Made by a program: the position numbers and the translations under genes. Source: Nectonema munidae (taxonomy: Eukaryota; Nematomorpha; Nectonematoida; Nectonematidae). Taken from it: a stretch of 64,000 bases of DNA. Below, piece after piece: positions 1 to 14,080 of this stretch (within the stretch, counting starts at the first letter, position 1; each line of letters starts with the position of its first letter). The notes under the pieces were generated by a model. It did no database searches. It was not told where the DNA came from and saw nothing but the letters and a program-made list of their open reading frames with translations. Location of the stretch: assembly GCA_030549495.1 (NCBI GenBank), contig JAUIRK010000748.1, forward strand, positions 62,001 to 126,000, given 5' to 3'.

Positions 1-8
1 AGCAACAG

Positions 9-866
<858 letters not shown>

Positions 867-1168
867 TCCACATTTTCACCACTATGACAAAATTCATTAC
901 TTTATTCATATCGGCATGTTATCTATAAAAGGTGGACTACGAATTGTTGTGTGTTATAACTGCTGACATTATCATGATGATCTCTTTGAATATTATTTGG
1001 ATCAATCAATATTCGTATTTCGCAATTTTAATAAAAATAATAATATGAAGAGTGGGGAGAGTGTAGAGATCAAAGAAATAGAAATGATTGCAGTGAATCT
1101 TCGAACCAAATAAATAGACCAGAAAGAAACAGTAGAATGAAAGCGGTTAGAAAGGCAATACAAATAGC
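867..1168. other. AT-rich spacer, nothing recognised
   Basis: Unique-looking AT-rich sequence between the ATC array and a Merlin end. No coding or repeat signal seen. Confidence 0.5.
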
Positions 1169-1289
1169 GGGTCTTTTCGTTTAGACGGCCACATCAAGTA
1201 ATCATCATTTTGTTTGCCTTTTATTGTCCTGGTTTTCTAGGGAAAATTCTCTGCGTTTACCCACATTTTGTTGTTTATAAAAGGAAACT
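1169..1289 (+). mobile_element. Merlin element, left end only
   Basis: About 120 bp closely matching the left end of the Merlin element at 9987. Both start GGGTCTTTT, then share TTTAGACGGCCA, ATCAAGTAATCA, a CTGCCTTTTAT-like block, and finally TTTACCCACATTTTGTTG and TATAAAAGGAAAC. No matching right end was found downstream, so this is a truncated copy or a solo end. It shows the family has several copies in this genome. Confidence 0.8.
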
Positions 1290-4200
1290 TCAAACAAAGG
1301 CTGCTTGCAAAAAACAATGTGTGCTGGGTTGGGAAAGAATTTGGATCTGAAACATTTTTAAGATAACTTAAATTCGACATTAAAATGATGTTAGAACAAA
1401 TTTATTTTACATTTTAATCAAATAGTTTTTGATTTTTACGAAAAGTGATTGTGGACAACATCTTTCAGTCACAACATTCTAAAAGAGTTTTTTTGACAAA
1501 AACATTGCTTTGGGTAAAAAGGACTGATTATATCCTTTTACATATCTTTTGGTTAAAATGTTTTCAAAAATAATTAAAATTTTTCCAAGTCAATTCTTAT
1601 TTTACAAAAGGGCTTTTAATAGTCGGTCGGGTTCGCCTTGCCTCCTTCCCACTACTCTAGTTGCACCCTCCACTAAAAGAAATTGGCCCACAGATAAAAA
1701 TATTATCGTATATACATAACTTAGGAAAAAAGCTAAAAAATTCAGATATTATTTTTTTAATTTGCATAACATTTGATTAAAAAAACTAAACATAAGACAG
1801 ATTTTCTAGTTTTCTGACACAATCCTTTCTCCCCGCTCCCAACAAAACCATAAAAAATTCCTGCAAATCATGAATGCTACATTTAGTCTATAATTTTTAG
1901 AAGTTATATTTATCATCTAATGAAAATTTAAAAGGTTCTTTTTAACCCTTTACTGACAACAATATAAAGAACACAAACACACATCAAACAAAATTTTATG
2001 GGATTGTTAAGTCTATTAAAAAGATAAACGAACATTTATTAAAAATTGCCAAGAGTTGTGGTATCAAATAAAAATATTTTGTTTTGAAGTTTTCTAAGCT
2101 AAAATTGAAGACTTCTTTCTCAAAGTTTGTTCCTCCAAGGCTATAAAAAGTGATTACGTTCGCTTTTAAAGTTGAAATTTTGGTTAGATTTATTATTTTA
2201 AAATTAATTTTAAAGCAAGTCATTAAAATGTTGTTTTCTTATGATTGATTATAAGTAAAAACCTTAAAACTTTTTTAAAAATTCAGATGATAGGTTAATA
2301 AAATTATTATGATTTTTCCAAAAGTTTCTTAGACATATTTTATTTTATTTTTTCATTGAATCAATGTGATTTACTGTGTAGAATAAGAATTCAAGATTTA
2401 TTTTGTATAAAATATCAACGATTCATGCTTTAAATACAAAAATTCATAGTTTCCAAGTCAGAAAAATAATCGAAATCTGAATGAAGACCAAAAAAGAAGC
2501 ATCACGATTAATTAAAACTATTTAAATAGCTAAGCAGCAATGCTTACAAATTTACTTAGTTAGTGTTAACTACTAAGATGTATTCTCAGTGAAATACTGT
2601 TCTGAAAGTATGATTGAAATGACAAGAGATATTGCCATTTCTTTGAAATATAAGTTAGATGGTAAGTAAATAAAACAAAGAATTTATTACAGAAAAACTT
2701 AAAATGTGATAATAAACCATTATAAGTGGTGTGCAACCCATGTCACAATCCATTTTCACCATTAGGATAGATAAAAACTGCCTGAAATGATTTTTTTGAA
2801 ATTATGTAACTAAAAACTTTGACAAAAATATCAAAGGTATATGCGAGGATTGCAGCATAAAATCATTGAATTGAAGCTTACTAGCAAATTTGGTCAAATG
2901 AAAATATTACAGACTTTTGGTTGAAATATGTAAGAATTGCCAAAATGTAAAAAAAAATTTTTTAAGTATTTTTAGAAGAACTTATGTTAGAGAATGTGCC
3001 CTAAATAATAAATAAAATAAACGACTTAACATCCGCAAATTTACAAAATCTTAAACGAACTCATAATTAACTCGTATTAATTAACTTGTCTTAACAGATT
3101 ATAACATTAAGTAAAAAAACTATAAAGTCTCGAAGTCAATATCTCACTAACTTTATTATAAACTTGAATATTTTTATTTAAAATTTGTTTTATTTGAATG
3201 ATCACCATTAAAGTTTTTTTTAATCGAGCTTTGATTATTTTTTTAAATAGATAAAAAAAATTATGTTTTTCGCACCTTTGATTTTTTATTTGGTTCTTTG
3301 CGTTGAAAAGCTGGAACACGACTGACCTATATTTTTGGACAAATACATATGAATATGAAAGATTTATTTTATAGAAAAGAACATACGAACAATTTAAAAG
3401 AATGGGGCTAAACTCTAAGTTTATTTTACAATAATAAAGTAAAAATTCAGGACAATTAAAGGAAGAAAGACTAGAACGACGAAAAATTTTTTGTTTTTAA
3501 AAGGGCCAAAAGAGTCTCAATAGAGGTAAAATGAAGAAAGATAAAAAGAGAGAAAAACTTTCTTATTCAAAATATAAAAAAATAAAATCAAGCCATAGAA
3601 AATAACATTTGAATCAAATTTTGATTTAAAAAATGACAAATGCAAGTTTTGTATAAAAATGTTAGAACTCTAAAAATTTTAACATATCGTATAAAACACC
3701 AGAATAAAAAAGTCAAATTTAATATTCGTGAATTGAGACAGCTGGTCGTTATGGCGTTAGCATACAAGGAAGCATGTACGCAAGTGTTATTAGAAAAAAC
3801 ATTTGGTATAAATTAACTAAAAAATAGGCTACATCTCAATGTGTTATTTTTAGCTTGTGTACATGAAGCGTATTGATTGTTAGAATGATTCTTTTAAAAA
3901 CGTAGGCATATCTTCCAAAAATATTTTTTCCAATTATAAACCTAATTGAAGTTTTTTAATCCATACATTGAACAGACGACACACACAAGCAGGCACAACG
4001 AAGCAGACAGACAGAAAAGGCAAATGGGTTATTTTTTCTATATATTAGGTCGTTAGCAACACCATACAATTCTCAAACTTTCTACGGCAAATAATAATCT
4101 TACAGTTCATGGTAATAGAGTAAACATTTTAAACGTTGTCTTCAAAAAAACTATCTACGGGACTAGAGAAATAGATATGATTGAACAAAGTTTAAATTGA

Positions 4201-4883
4201 AAAGAATTTGAAGATCTTTTTATCTCAAATACGCACATTGAGTCTCTTCAATGAAAGTTAAACTTAGTGGGCAAAATTTTTCATCAAAAGGTGCCTTAAA
4301 GAGTTTAGAATTTTAAAGCAACGGACAGTATACAAAATTGAGCAATATTCGACATAGAAAGACTAAAATTTTAAGGAATAAGGAAATAAGTAGTATGTTT
4401 TTGCTAATATTTAGAGTAATTTTAAAGTTAAATTTCAAGGTAATTTTATTATGTGGAAATTTTTAAGGCATGAAAACTACCAAAATATCAGAAATTTAAT
4501 TTTTAGGGTAAATTTATTTAAAAATCTGCAAGAAAGTGTAATCTTAAAAAAAATATTCTAAATTCTAAAACATTTATTTTAAATAATCACGAGATCAAAA
4601 TTTATTACACACTTATTAAAACAATAAATATAATTTAAAAGTAACCCAACTAGGAAAAAAGAACTGAATGAATCAATCATCGTGTAGTGTGAATATCTAT
4701 CATTGATAGTAAATGAGGTTAAATAAGCTTAGGCTATAACTTTATCTTAGTGGCCCGGATAAAAATCTTAGGCAGGCCGTTGTTTGCTCATCTCTGGCGA
4801 AATTGTATTTACATAATGTTTATAAAAATTTGGCCTAAAAAGGCCTGCTTGTTTATAAATATATGACAAATTAATAAGGTAAC
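1290..4883. other. AT-rich region without recognised genes
   Basis: About 3.6 kb of AT-rich sequence. Short open frames (for example minus 1996-2223 and 3107-3319) have low-complexity, Lys/Phe/Ile-rich translations with no recognisable domain. If the Runt-domain gene at 6117-8851 continues leftward, this stretch may be its intron, but no Runt exon was found in it. Confidence 0.5.
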
Positions 4884-4931
4884 GGTAAAGGTGCCGTGGA
4901 ATGTTTTCATCGAAAGGCACAATTGCGCCGC
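4884..4931 (+). repeat. Dispersed ~46 bp conserved motif, copy 1
   Basis: Begins GGTAAAGGTGCCGTGG, continues through TTTTCATCGAAAGGCAC and ends AATTGCGCCGC. The same ordered blocks recur at 14040, 56541 and 61121. The core GGCACAATTGCGCC is a near-palindrome. Flanks are not similar between copies, so the conserved unit is short. Its family is unknown. Confidence 0.7.
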
Positions 4932-6116
4932 AAAAACTTTTTCAAAAATTTGTGTGACTTACAAAATGTATGATGTCATGTAAAATTCGAGTAACCCTTT
5001 CAGGCCTAACGCAACACCAGTGTTCCATAAAAAAACCTGCTAAAATTTATGTAAAATTCATTGAAAAAGACGAGTAGAAGATTAGTTTACATAAACGTTT
5101 GAATATTAGTTTACAAAAACGCTAAAAGTATTGTTTCTTTTAGTTGTGTCAAATTTTTGGCATTTAATTTTCCTATTAGAATGATTTCATTCCCTTTAAT
5201 ATGAAAGGAAAACTATTTTATTCAATGGTAAAGACTGCGTTTGTTAACATATTCGTACGTTATCCTTTGCATTAATTAACAGTTTGAAGAAATCTTGGAT
5301 TATTCCTAAATAACCACCCCAAATAATACATAGAGAGAGAGACGTGTAATCGATATCAATCTTTGAAAACTATTTTTTCCATCATTAAAATTAGTAGGAT
5401 TTATTATGGTAATTTTAAAAAAGGGAGAAGGATATCGAACCCAGTTATGGTAAAAGACTGCCTTCTTGAAAAAAAAAAGATTGATAAGTGAATTATTTGA
5501 TTCTAATAGTCTCTATAGATAACTCTTTTTTCCTCTGAAGATGGGATTCTCTTACCAAAAATAGTTAGACTATCTTTACAGCTTACATTACCCCAAAAAA
5601 ATACTAAGAGACACATTTGCCCCGTGTTTGGTCATTTAGCCGAACGGACATTTATAGCTATAGTATTTATAAAAACGGTTTAAATTGCGTAAACTGGGAA
5701 ATATATATAAATCCTAATAAACTTGAGTTTTTTTGGTTCTAGTAGCTTCCCAAAAATTTTAGACCTGTGGACCCAAATGATACTTTTTATATTTTAATAT
5801 ACATAAGTTTTAAATTAAAAGGCAGTTATGTCTATATTAACATTTAATGCCAATGCCTATTCATGAAAATGGCCTTCAGCTTTAGAAAATCTTTCCCAGT
5901 TAGTTTTTAAAAATTTATCTACACATGCGAAGTTTAAAAGGACATTTATCAAATATCTATAGTTTATATTTAGCTGAGTTTAATTGAATTTTTGAATTTT
6001 TTTTAAGAATTAATAATAATGACAATCAAAGGTCTAACATGTTGGATGTAATTCCTACATCAACGAATCAAAATAAGGTATACATGAAAAATAGGCGATG
6101 AAATGGCAAAAATTAC
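4932..6116. other. AT-rich region, probable downstream Runt-gene intron
   Basis: It lies immediately 3' (minus strand) of the splice donor at 6116. No exon resembling the next Runt segment was found. Otherwise nothing recognised. Confidence 0.5.
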
Positions 6117-6276
6117 CTCTTCCACTTCTTCCAACAAATCGAAGATCATCGAATCTGGCTTCGTTCTCTAGCACAATCGAATCCATATTCTTCAGTTCAG
6201 AATAAAAGTTTTCTTCATTTCCTGCTCGTATGGACACCTTTGTTCCATTTTGCAAAAAATTGTCTTTGAAAAAGAT
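6117..6276 (-). CDS. runx: RUNX/Runt-domain transcription factor, second coding exon
   Basis: This exon encodes the middle of a Runt domain, the sequence-specific DNA-binding and CBF-beta-binding domain of RUNX nuclear transcription factors. Following the first exon it supplies residues 126-178. Recognisable blocks are NGTKVSIRAGNEEN and ARFDDLRFVGRSGRG, matching the RUNX blocks around AGNDEN and ARFNDLRFVGRSGRG. The arginines equivalent to human RUNX1 R135, R139 and R142 are kept. Splice signals fit: acceptor ...CATTTTAG before 6276 and donor GTAATT after 6117. The exon is 160 bp, one codon longer than the 157 bp vertebrate exon as I recall it, and has the same phases (0 in, 1 out, inside the last Gly codon). 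It is divergent: the Tyr in the AGNDENY block is Phe and the segment after ELKN (MDSIVLENE) differs strongly. I infer a fast-evolving paralogue; which one is unknown. Confidence 0.9.
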
Positions 6277-7415
6277 CTAAAATGAACGAACATAAAGAAG
6301 ATCAATCAGAGCCATATTGATGATTCACAAACTATCCCCATTTTTAGTGCATTGATATTTTATTTTTAAAAGCAGATATTATCCTTATTCATCACATCAA
6401 ATTCTATAACTAACTAACTAAATTTTGGTATTTTTGGATTCCGGAGAGCCAGATTTCCCAGCATCTCTTACTATTTTTTGACAATCTTTGCTCCTGCGAA
6501 TATATTTGCTTCCTAACATTTACCAATTTTTCATTTGTTTGTTTGAGAGGTAAAATTTATTTGATCTTTATAGTTAAAAATACATTGATCTAAAAATAGT
6601 TTTCTGCAAATTTTAATACTTTCTTTCTCTATACTTACACCATCTATACGAGTAAAATACTTTCATAATGTTTATCTAAAATAAATATTCTTTAGATAAG
6701 AAAATATATATTTATAAACATTAGATTTTATAAAAAATAATCTTTGGCCACAATCAAAAATGCCTCTTTCCTCATAAAAGATGTGGAATTTTAAGAACGT
6801 TCAGATTGATATTAATTAGTAAATATCATTAGTATTATTATTATTGCACTAGAATTAAAAAAAAATGAATTCCGAAAGAATAAAAAATTCACCTAGGATT
6901 TATTTTGCCTCTCTAAAACTCCCTTGAAATCTTAGAATTCTTAGAATTTTCTAGGATCATGTGGAAGCATAATTTATTAAAACCATATTTTGCTTTATTT
7001 ATCAAATAACTTTTAGAAATATTCTAGAGAAATAAGTACATAGTTGTATCAGTGATTTTACTTAGCCTTTGTTAATCCGGGCTTCATTAATCCGAATCCT
7101 TCATAAAAAATTGTCAATTTTCCTTCCCTTTTCAATTTTGTGTGCAGGAAGATCAACATTTTTTAATGAAAATAATTAAGCATTTGACGTTTTTGCTAAA
7201 ATATTTGAGTTATATTGGTAAATTTCAGTAATATTATGTATATTATATTAACTTCGTAAAATTTTGAGGCAAAATGATGTTTTTTTTACAATGTGGATAA
7301 TTTGATTATCCGAATTTTTTGTAATGTTCTATTGGGATTAACGAGGGTTGACTGTATTCAAGAATACTTTTCCTAACACTTGTGTGATATGTACGAAATA
7401 AAATTGCTCTTTTAT

Positions 7416-7718
7416 CAGTGCAGCAGAGTACCGAGAAGAGGCATCAGAGGGCGGTCCGGCCCATTATTTTTATTATATATCATTAATCAAAATTCTATAC
7501 ACATATTATAGCCTCAAATAATGTAATGTTTCCTTTTCTTACTTTGCCTACCTATATAACTCAGTTTTCAAGTGCTATTAGGGCTTTTAAAAGAGCGCCA
7601 AATTACCATTTCCACCAAACAGCACTTGGCATAGACAAAAATTTTAATCAGGAACCCAGGGGCCAGAAATGTTGTCAGAAGGGGAAAAAGGGCGGCCCTC
7701 TCTCTGTCTACGTCACTG
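7416..7718. mobile_element. Short hAT-like MITE inside the Runt intron
   Basis: The left end begins CAGTGCAGCAGAGTACC. The right end read in reverse begins CAGTGACGTAGACAGAG and is followed by GGGC-rich sequence resembling the left subterminal GGGCGGTCCGG. The flanking octamers TCTTTTAT and CCTTTCAC agree at five of eight positions, all differences being T/C transitions, so the duplication is only suggestive. A small open frame inside (7526-7750) has no recognisable domain. Confidence 0.45.
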
Positions 7719-8084
7719 CCTTTCACTATAATAAACTAAAAAACAAGTGAATCTTTATAATTATAATCCATTTACAAAATTAATGGTAATGTTTTACTTT
7801 ACGGTTTCGTCAATCAAAAAATATTCCAAGCAATTTATTGTTGTGATGTGAACCTAACTATACATTTTTCAACATAGTTTATTTCGCTGATATATATTAC
7901 TAAAGATTCAGGATCTTTTGCATAAAACGAACTCATTAAATTTAAAAAAATGTATAGTACTTATTGGTTGTCTGGTTATCACCCTCTCCCCCCCCCCCTG
8001 CCCTCATTTATTATGAGAAAGATAAATAAAAAAATTCATTAGTACTAAGTTTGATACTCATTGGTTATCTCCCTCTTGTCTTAA

Positions 8085-8214
8085 CCCATTTACGGCCAAT
8101 GTTCCTATTTTGGAACATAAGTAATTTCATCTTCGTCTGCTTTTTTAAATGACTTTGAATATAAATCGTCTGCGTTTTTTTAGATATCGTCTGCTTTGCT
8201 TGGACTTAAATGGG
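8085..8214 (+). mobile_element. TTAA-flanked MITE (piggyBac-type), copy A
   Basis: Flanked on both sides by TTAA (8081-8084 and 8215-8218), the piggyBac target. Ends are CCCATTTA and TAAATGGG, a short inverted repeat. An internal hairpin, GTTCCTATTTTGGAAC, is conserved in copies at 35697 and 63270. It contains CGTCTGC repeated three times. It has no coding capacity and presumably was moved by a piggyBac-like transposase. Confidence 0.8.
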
Positions 8215-8476
8215 TTAAGATGTTTAATTTAACTAAATAACCAAACAACTGAAAAACTAAGCAGATAACTAATTAAAAATTTTTATTTATCTTTTCCATA
8301 ATAAAAACTTTTTAGTGATATTTTTATTTCACTTTTTGGTAGGAATTTTGAATGGAGAAAACCAATAAGAACCAAAAAATCTAGTTTTCAGAAGCTCAGA
8401 CAAGATGTTCAAATAGTGTAGAAGCAAAAAATAGCGCGCTGAATAAGTAGAAAGAAAATAAATAAAAAGTGAAAAC

Positions 8477-8851
8477 CTTAAACTGTGAAGGCAAGGATTT
8501 ATTAGATCTCCAATGGCTAGGCAAGGGAATGCAACGACAAAAGGAATTGATAACAAACAAACTGCTATCGAAGAAGGAAGGTCGAAACCCTGAGGCATAA
8601 GCAGAGTTCAGACAGCTGGCGAAATCAAGGCAAGAGTTCGCGAACTTGACATTTGTGAAGGCAGAGGGCGCTTTTTCCGAAGATGGAAAGTTGTTGTCTT
8701 CTGCACAGCAGCTCTCACCATCTCCACTAGATCGGCGCGAAGGATAGATGGGATGATGAGTTTCGCTGTGGGATCGAGTGTTTTCTACGGAAGAAAATCC
8801 TGAAGAAACATACAAGCAACGGTTGGAATAGTAAGTGAGGTTATTCATCAT
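8477..8851 (-). CDS. runx: RUNX/Runt-domain transcription factor, first coding exon
   Basis: This is the N-terminal exon of the Runt gene, 125 codons ending in phase 0 at a GT donor (GTTTTC). Residues 110-125 read LPSHWRSNKSLPSQFK, matching the start of the Runt domain; the Arg and Lys equivalent to RUNX1 R80 and K83 contact DNA in that family. Residues 1-109 are Ser/Cys/Asn-rich with no recognised motif, and the usual GELVRTGSP stretch before LPSHW is not evident. The start is placed at the first of two tandem ATGs (8851-8849, then 8848-8846). The frame stays open to another ATG at 8980, so a 43-residue longer N-terminus is possible. Exon identity and donor are secure because they join in frame to 6117-6276; the start codon is not. 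Confidence 0.8.
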
Positions 8852-9700
8852 CGCTACTACAGAGAGAAGTGAGCCAAAACCACAACAGATAAATAATGAG
8901 AAAAGGTTGCTGAAAGCGTAAGACTCACACGAGGGAAAATCGAGCCAAATTGTGCACAACCGCAAAGGCTGGCTTTGCACGAACGAGTGAATAAGAAAAG
9001 TTTCTTCTGCTGCAAAAGAAGCGAGACTGCAACAAAGCGCAAACTACCACTATTCAGCTAAAAAACAGTGATAAATGATGATGCTGCACAAACACGCAAA
9101 ACGAATGAATGGGGCAAGAGAAAATAATGGGATGGAAATGAAATGTCTGCGTGTTTATGCGAAAAAATGCGAAGGGTTTCGTGTGTTCGTTATCTCTATC
9201 CCTCTTTCTCTTCCCTAATTCACCGGAATAAAATCGAAACAAAGTAAATGAATGCTTATATGTGATGATGTAAAAGTGCTGATACAATGACAGCGATGCT
9301 CACACCAGTCATGATGTATCCCGTCACTGAAAACACAAACACACAAAATGCACTCTGATGTCGTCGTCACGCATTGAGCGCGCTGCGCCGCTTGTTAATT
9401 ATTAAATTTGTAGAAGAGGAGGGGAAAGGGAAGGGAAGATGAGTTGTGTATTCGATAATCAAAGCACGCATCATCAGAAAATATTTTGCCCACCAAAAAA
9501 TTTGTTCAACAACGAACTTTTTCGTCATCATCTAACGCAACCCCCCTGCAAGCCTGAGTTTACACAGTGCGTGTGCCAATGGGAAACGAAGGTGCTTGCT
9601 ATCATCGTCGCTTGAGTGTCGCGCTATTCTTTTTATTCAGCGTTGAGGAAATACCACGCTTCTCGCTGAACAGATTTATTTGACATGGATTCTCTCCCCT
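8852..9700 (-). promoter_or_regulatory. Probable promoter and 5' UTR of the Runt-domain gene
   Basis: Base composition shifts here from strongly AT-rich to mixed, with CG-containing stretches such as GAGCGCGCTGCGCCGC near 9377-9392. This is unlike the surrounding transposon-rich DNA. It lies immediately upstream of the Runt start on the minus strand. A Runx-type site, TGTGGTTTT on the minus strand (about 8877-8885), lies some 25 bases upstream of the proposed ATG. No TATA box is obvious. Open frames here (minus 8857-9042 and 9054-9287) show no domain. Function is inferred from position and composition. Confidence 0.45.
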
Positions 9701-9986
9701 TCTTGTTCAGTGGAGAGCATTGGCACTTTTGGAACTCCTCGCAAAATCATCTATGAGATTAAGCTTATTTGATCCCACCGCCATTTTTAAATAGTCACGC
9801 AGACAATTTCTTGATTTTAAGGGAGTTTTATTGTCATCTCTTTTTTCTAGGATCAAATGGGTATTAGGACCTAAAATCCTAGTTTTTCCTTTATAGTGAA
9901 CTCCTTGAAAAGAATTTTAAATATTAAATTTATTTCTCCTTTTTTTTTAAAAAAAGTTTACTTTGATTTTAGATTATAAAAAAATC

Positions 9987-10712
9987 GGGTCTTTTCATTT
10001 AGACGGCCATATCAAGTAATCACAATTTCGGCTGCCTTTTATAGTTATGTCCTGGTTGCCAAATTCAAAGGAAAATTCTGTTTACCCACATTTTGTTGTT
10101 TATAAAAGGAAACGGAAATTAAAAAAAAAATTAATAAGTATTTATTAATAAAAAATTAATAACATTAATGGATAATAAGAATAGTTTTATTTAGGCAAAT
10201 GAATAAAATAGGCAATATCTGAATAAATTTTTCCCTCTGAATCAGCACTTTGTTACATTTGCGCCAAAGAAATTCGCACATATATGAATCGATTAGTGAT
10301 CGCGCAGTATCGCATTCTTTTTTATTCCGCAATTTTGCGAAAGCCCACAACGATTCTATAGAGTTAGTGTGTTCTCCAGTTTCAGAGTCTTTGAAATATT
10401 TTGAATGGTCAACAGTTAGATGCTTGTACGCCATGCCTTTTAGTGATGTAATGCCAGCATATGCCCGCCATTTATCGGAAATAATTGTCGTTTTCGGTAA
10501 AATACACTCTTTTATAATAGGTAGAAGAGTCTCAGTGGATCTATTGGGAACAGCGTACATGAAGCATGCCCCCGTTTCTCGGCATATTCCACCAAATACC
10601 CATGGCCGGGGATAAACTCTGCCCACATTGGTAAATAAAAGGGTAAATAAATAACTATAAAAGGCAGACGAAATTGTGATTACTTGATGTGGCCGTCTAA
10701 ACCAAAAGACCC
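9987..10712 (-). mobile_element. Merlin DNA transposon, internally deleted, with perfect 8 bp TSD
   Basis: The TIRs extend for about 60 bp: each end begins GGGTCTTTT, followed by TTTAGACGGCCA, ATCAAGTAATCACAATTTCG and CTGCCTTTTATAGTTAT. The octamer AAAAAATC directly repeats on both sides (9979-9986 and 10713-10720). An 8-9 bp TSD is typical of Merlin, the eukaryotic relatives of IS1595/IS1016. It carries the 3' half of a Merlin transposase on the minus strand. At 726 bp it is shorter than coding Merlin elements, so it is a deletion derivative needing transposase from elsewhere. The well-matched ends and perfect TSD suggest a fairly recent insertion. Confidence 0.93.
10165..10629 (-). pseudogene. 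Merlin (IS1595/ISXO2-like DDE) transposase, C-terminal half
   Basis: The frame shows the typical series RVYPRPWVFGGICRETG, then IISDKWRAYAGI (second catalytic Asp), VDHSKYFKD, and TGEHTNSIESLWAFAKLRN (third catalytic region), as in DDE_Tnp_IS1595 proteins. The N-terminal zinc-binding region and the segment with the first catalytic Asp are absent: homology begins about 80 bases inside the right TIR and the upstream part of the frame is non-homologous read-through from the TIR. The surviving frame has no internal stop and ends at 10165. It cannot be an active transposase. Confidence 0.88.
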
Positions 10713-10720
10713 AAAAAATC

Positions 10721-12919
<2,199 letters not shown>

Positions 12920-13465
12920 AATATAAGTTTTTAGTTCTATTTTGTCAATCTGCAATCCTATTTGTCTTTTTGCAATTCAATTTTGTCTTTTTGCAATTCA
13001 ATTTTGTCATTTTGCAATTCTATTTTGTCTTTTTCCTATTCTATTATGTAACAAAATAATTTTTTCTTTTTTTTTATAATTCTATTTTGTATTTTGCAAT
13101 TCTGTCTGAATTTAAATATTTGATTTTGTTGTGCTTATATTGTTTTGCGATATGTCATTTTTATTTAAAAAAAATTGATATTTTAACAATTAAATTTTCT
13201 ATTCACAAGGAATTAACAATTTAATCGTTACAAATTTTGTTATTTCTTCAATAATTATTTTATTTTTTATTTACTTTTATAATTACAAACTTTTTACGCT
13301 TTATTTTATCAACATCTTTTTGATTGACTTATTATTTCAATAAACACATAATATCATTTATTTAACATTGCAAAAAGGCAAGGGAGAATTTCAAATGACA
13401 AAATACAATAGCAAAAAGACAAAATAGAATTGCAAAAAGGAAAATAAAATTTAAAATGGTATACC
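12920..13465. mobile_element. Foldback-like element 1, inverted arms made of ~20 bp tandem repeats
   Basis: The left arm (about 12930-13050) is a tandem array of a unit like TTTTTGCAATTCTATTTTGTC. The right arm (about 13370-13450) carries the reverse complement, AAGACAAAATAGAATTGC. The outer ends read TTTTTAGTTCTATTTTG on the left and, in reverse, ATACCATTTTAAATTTTA on the right. Inverted arms built from short tandem repeats recall foldback elements. The middle is AT-rich and non-coding. Boundaries are approximate and no TSD was established. Confidence 0.65.
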
Positions 13466-13691
13466 ATTCTAAATATTATATTACATGATCATTTTTTGTT
13501 ATTGAGATTAAGTCTTAAATTTTAATCAAATTAAATAAAAATTGAACAGAAGGGTCTAATCGGATAATTTCACAAAATCCGGTTTTATTAAGAATCGAAA
13601 TAACGGCAACAATATTTGCAATTATTGAAAACTATGTCAGAAGTTGAACACGAGTGTATTAATATTATACGGAGCAATTGTACTGCTTATG

Positions 13692-13933
13692 CAGTAGTGG
13701 GATTCAGCCGGTTCGGAATTTTGCGAGTTCGGCGAACAGGAAAATATTTATTTATCTATATAGTACAGACCGTACGGTAAAATAAGCACCCACAACATCA
13801 CCATAATGATGCTTGTTTAACCATTATTTTAAAATTTTATTGGGAAATAATCAAAATTGATCAGTTTATTTGCTGACAAATTTGACTTTTTTGTAACAAA
13901 ACCGGCTGACAAAAAATTTGAATCCCACTACTG
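13692..13933. mobile_element. Small MITE with 15 bp TIRs
   Basis: Left end CAGTAGTGGGATTCA; right end is its exact reverse complement, TGAATCCCACTACTG. Subterminal AGCCGGTT on the left is matched by AACCGGCT on the right. Flanking octamers do not match; only TATG repeats on both sides. The TIR style resembles hAT, but without an 8 bp TSD the superfamily is unproven. Confidence 0.65.
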
Positions 13934-14039
13934 TATGAAACAAATTGTCACATCATTTTGTTTATGGTGTAATAATCCTATTCTCTCAGTGTATCTGATT
14001 GGATGTCATTTTACCGAAATAAATCGTAAGGTAAAGAAA

Positions 14040-14080
14040 GTAAAGGTACCGGGGTGTTTTTACTGAGAAGGCACAATTGC
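14040..14080 (+). repeat. Dispersed ~46 bp conserved motif, copy 2
   Basis: GTAAAGGTACCGGGGTGTTT, then ACTGAGAAGGCACAATTGC. It shares block order with the copies at 4884, 56541 and 61121 but loses the final GCCGC. Confidence 0.65.

Larger units (their letters stand above)
6277..8476 (-). other. Intron of the Runt-domain gene (2.2 kb)
   Basis: It joins the two Runt exons in phase 0 with GT at 8476-8475 and AG at 6278-6277. Intron-exon placement after the FK of the QFK/AFK motif is the conserved RUNX position. It carries a small hAT-like MITE (7416-7718) and a TTAA MITE (8085-8214); otherwise AT-rich. Confidence 0.85.

Noticed and set aside
8329-8598. Alternative minus frame overlapping the first Runt exon
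   Set aside because: The LPSHWRSNKSLP motif and the in-phase donor belong to the other frame.
10250-10615. Plus-strand frame of 121 codons
   Set aside because: Antisense shadow of the Merlin transposase remnant; no domain of its own.
9987-10712. Bacterial IS1595 contamination
   Set aside because: The flanks are AT-rich eukaryotic sequence, the 8 bp TSD and long TIRs fit Merlin, and a second copy of the end lies in the same contig.
13692-13933. Assignment of this MITE to hAT
   Set aside because: The flanking octamers do not match, so only the MITE itself is claimed.
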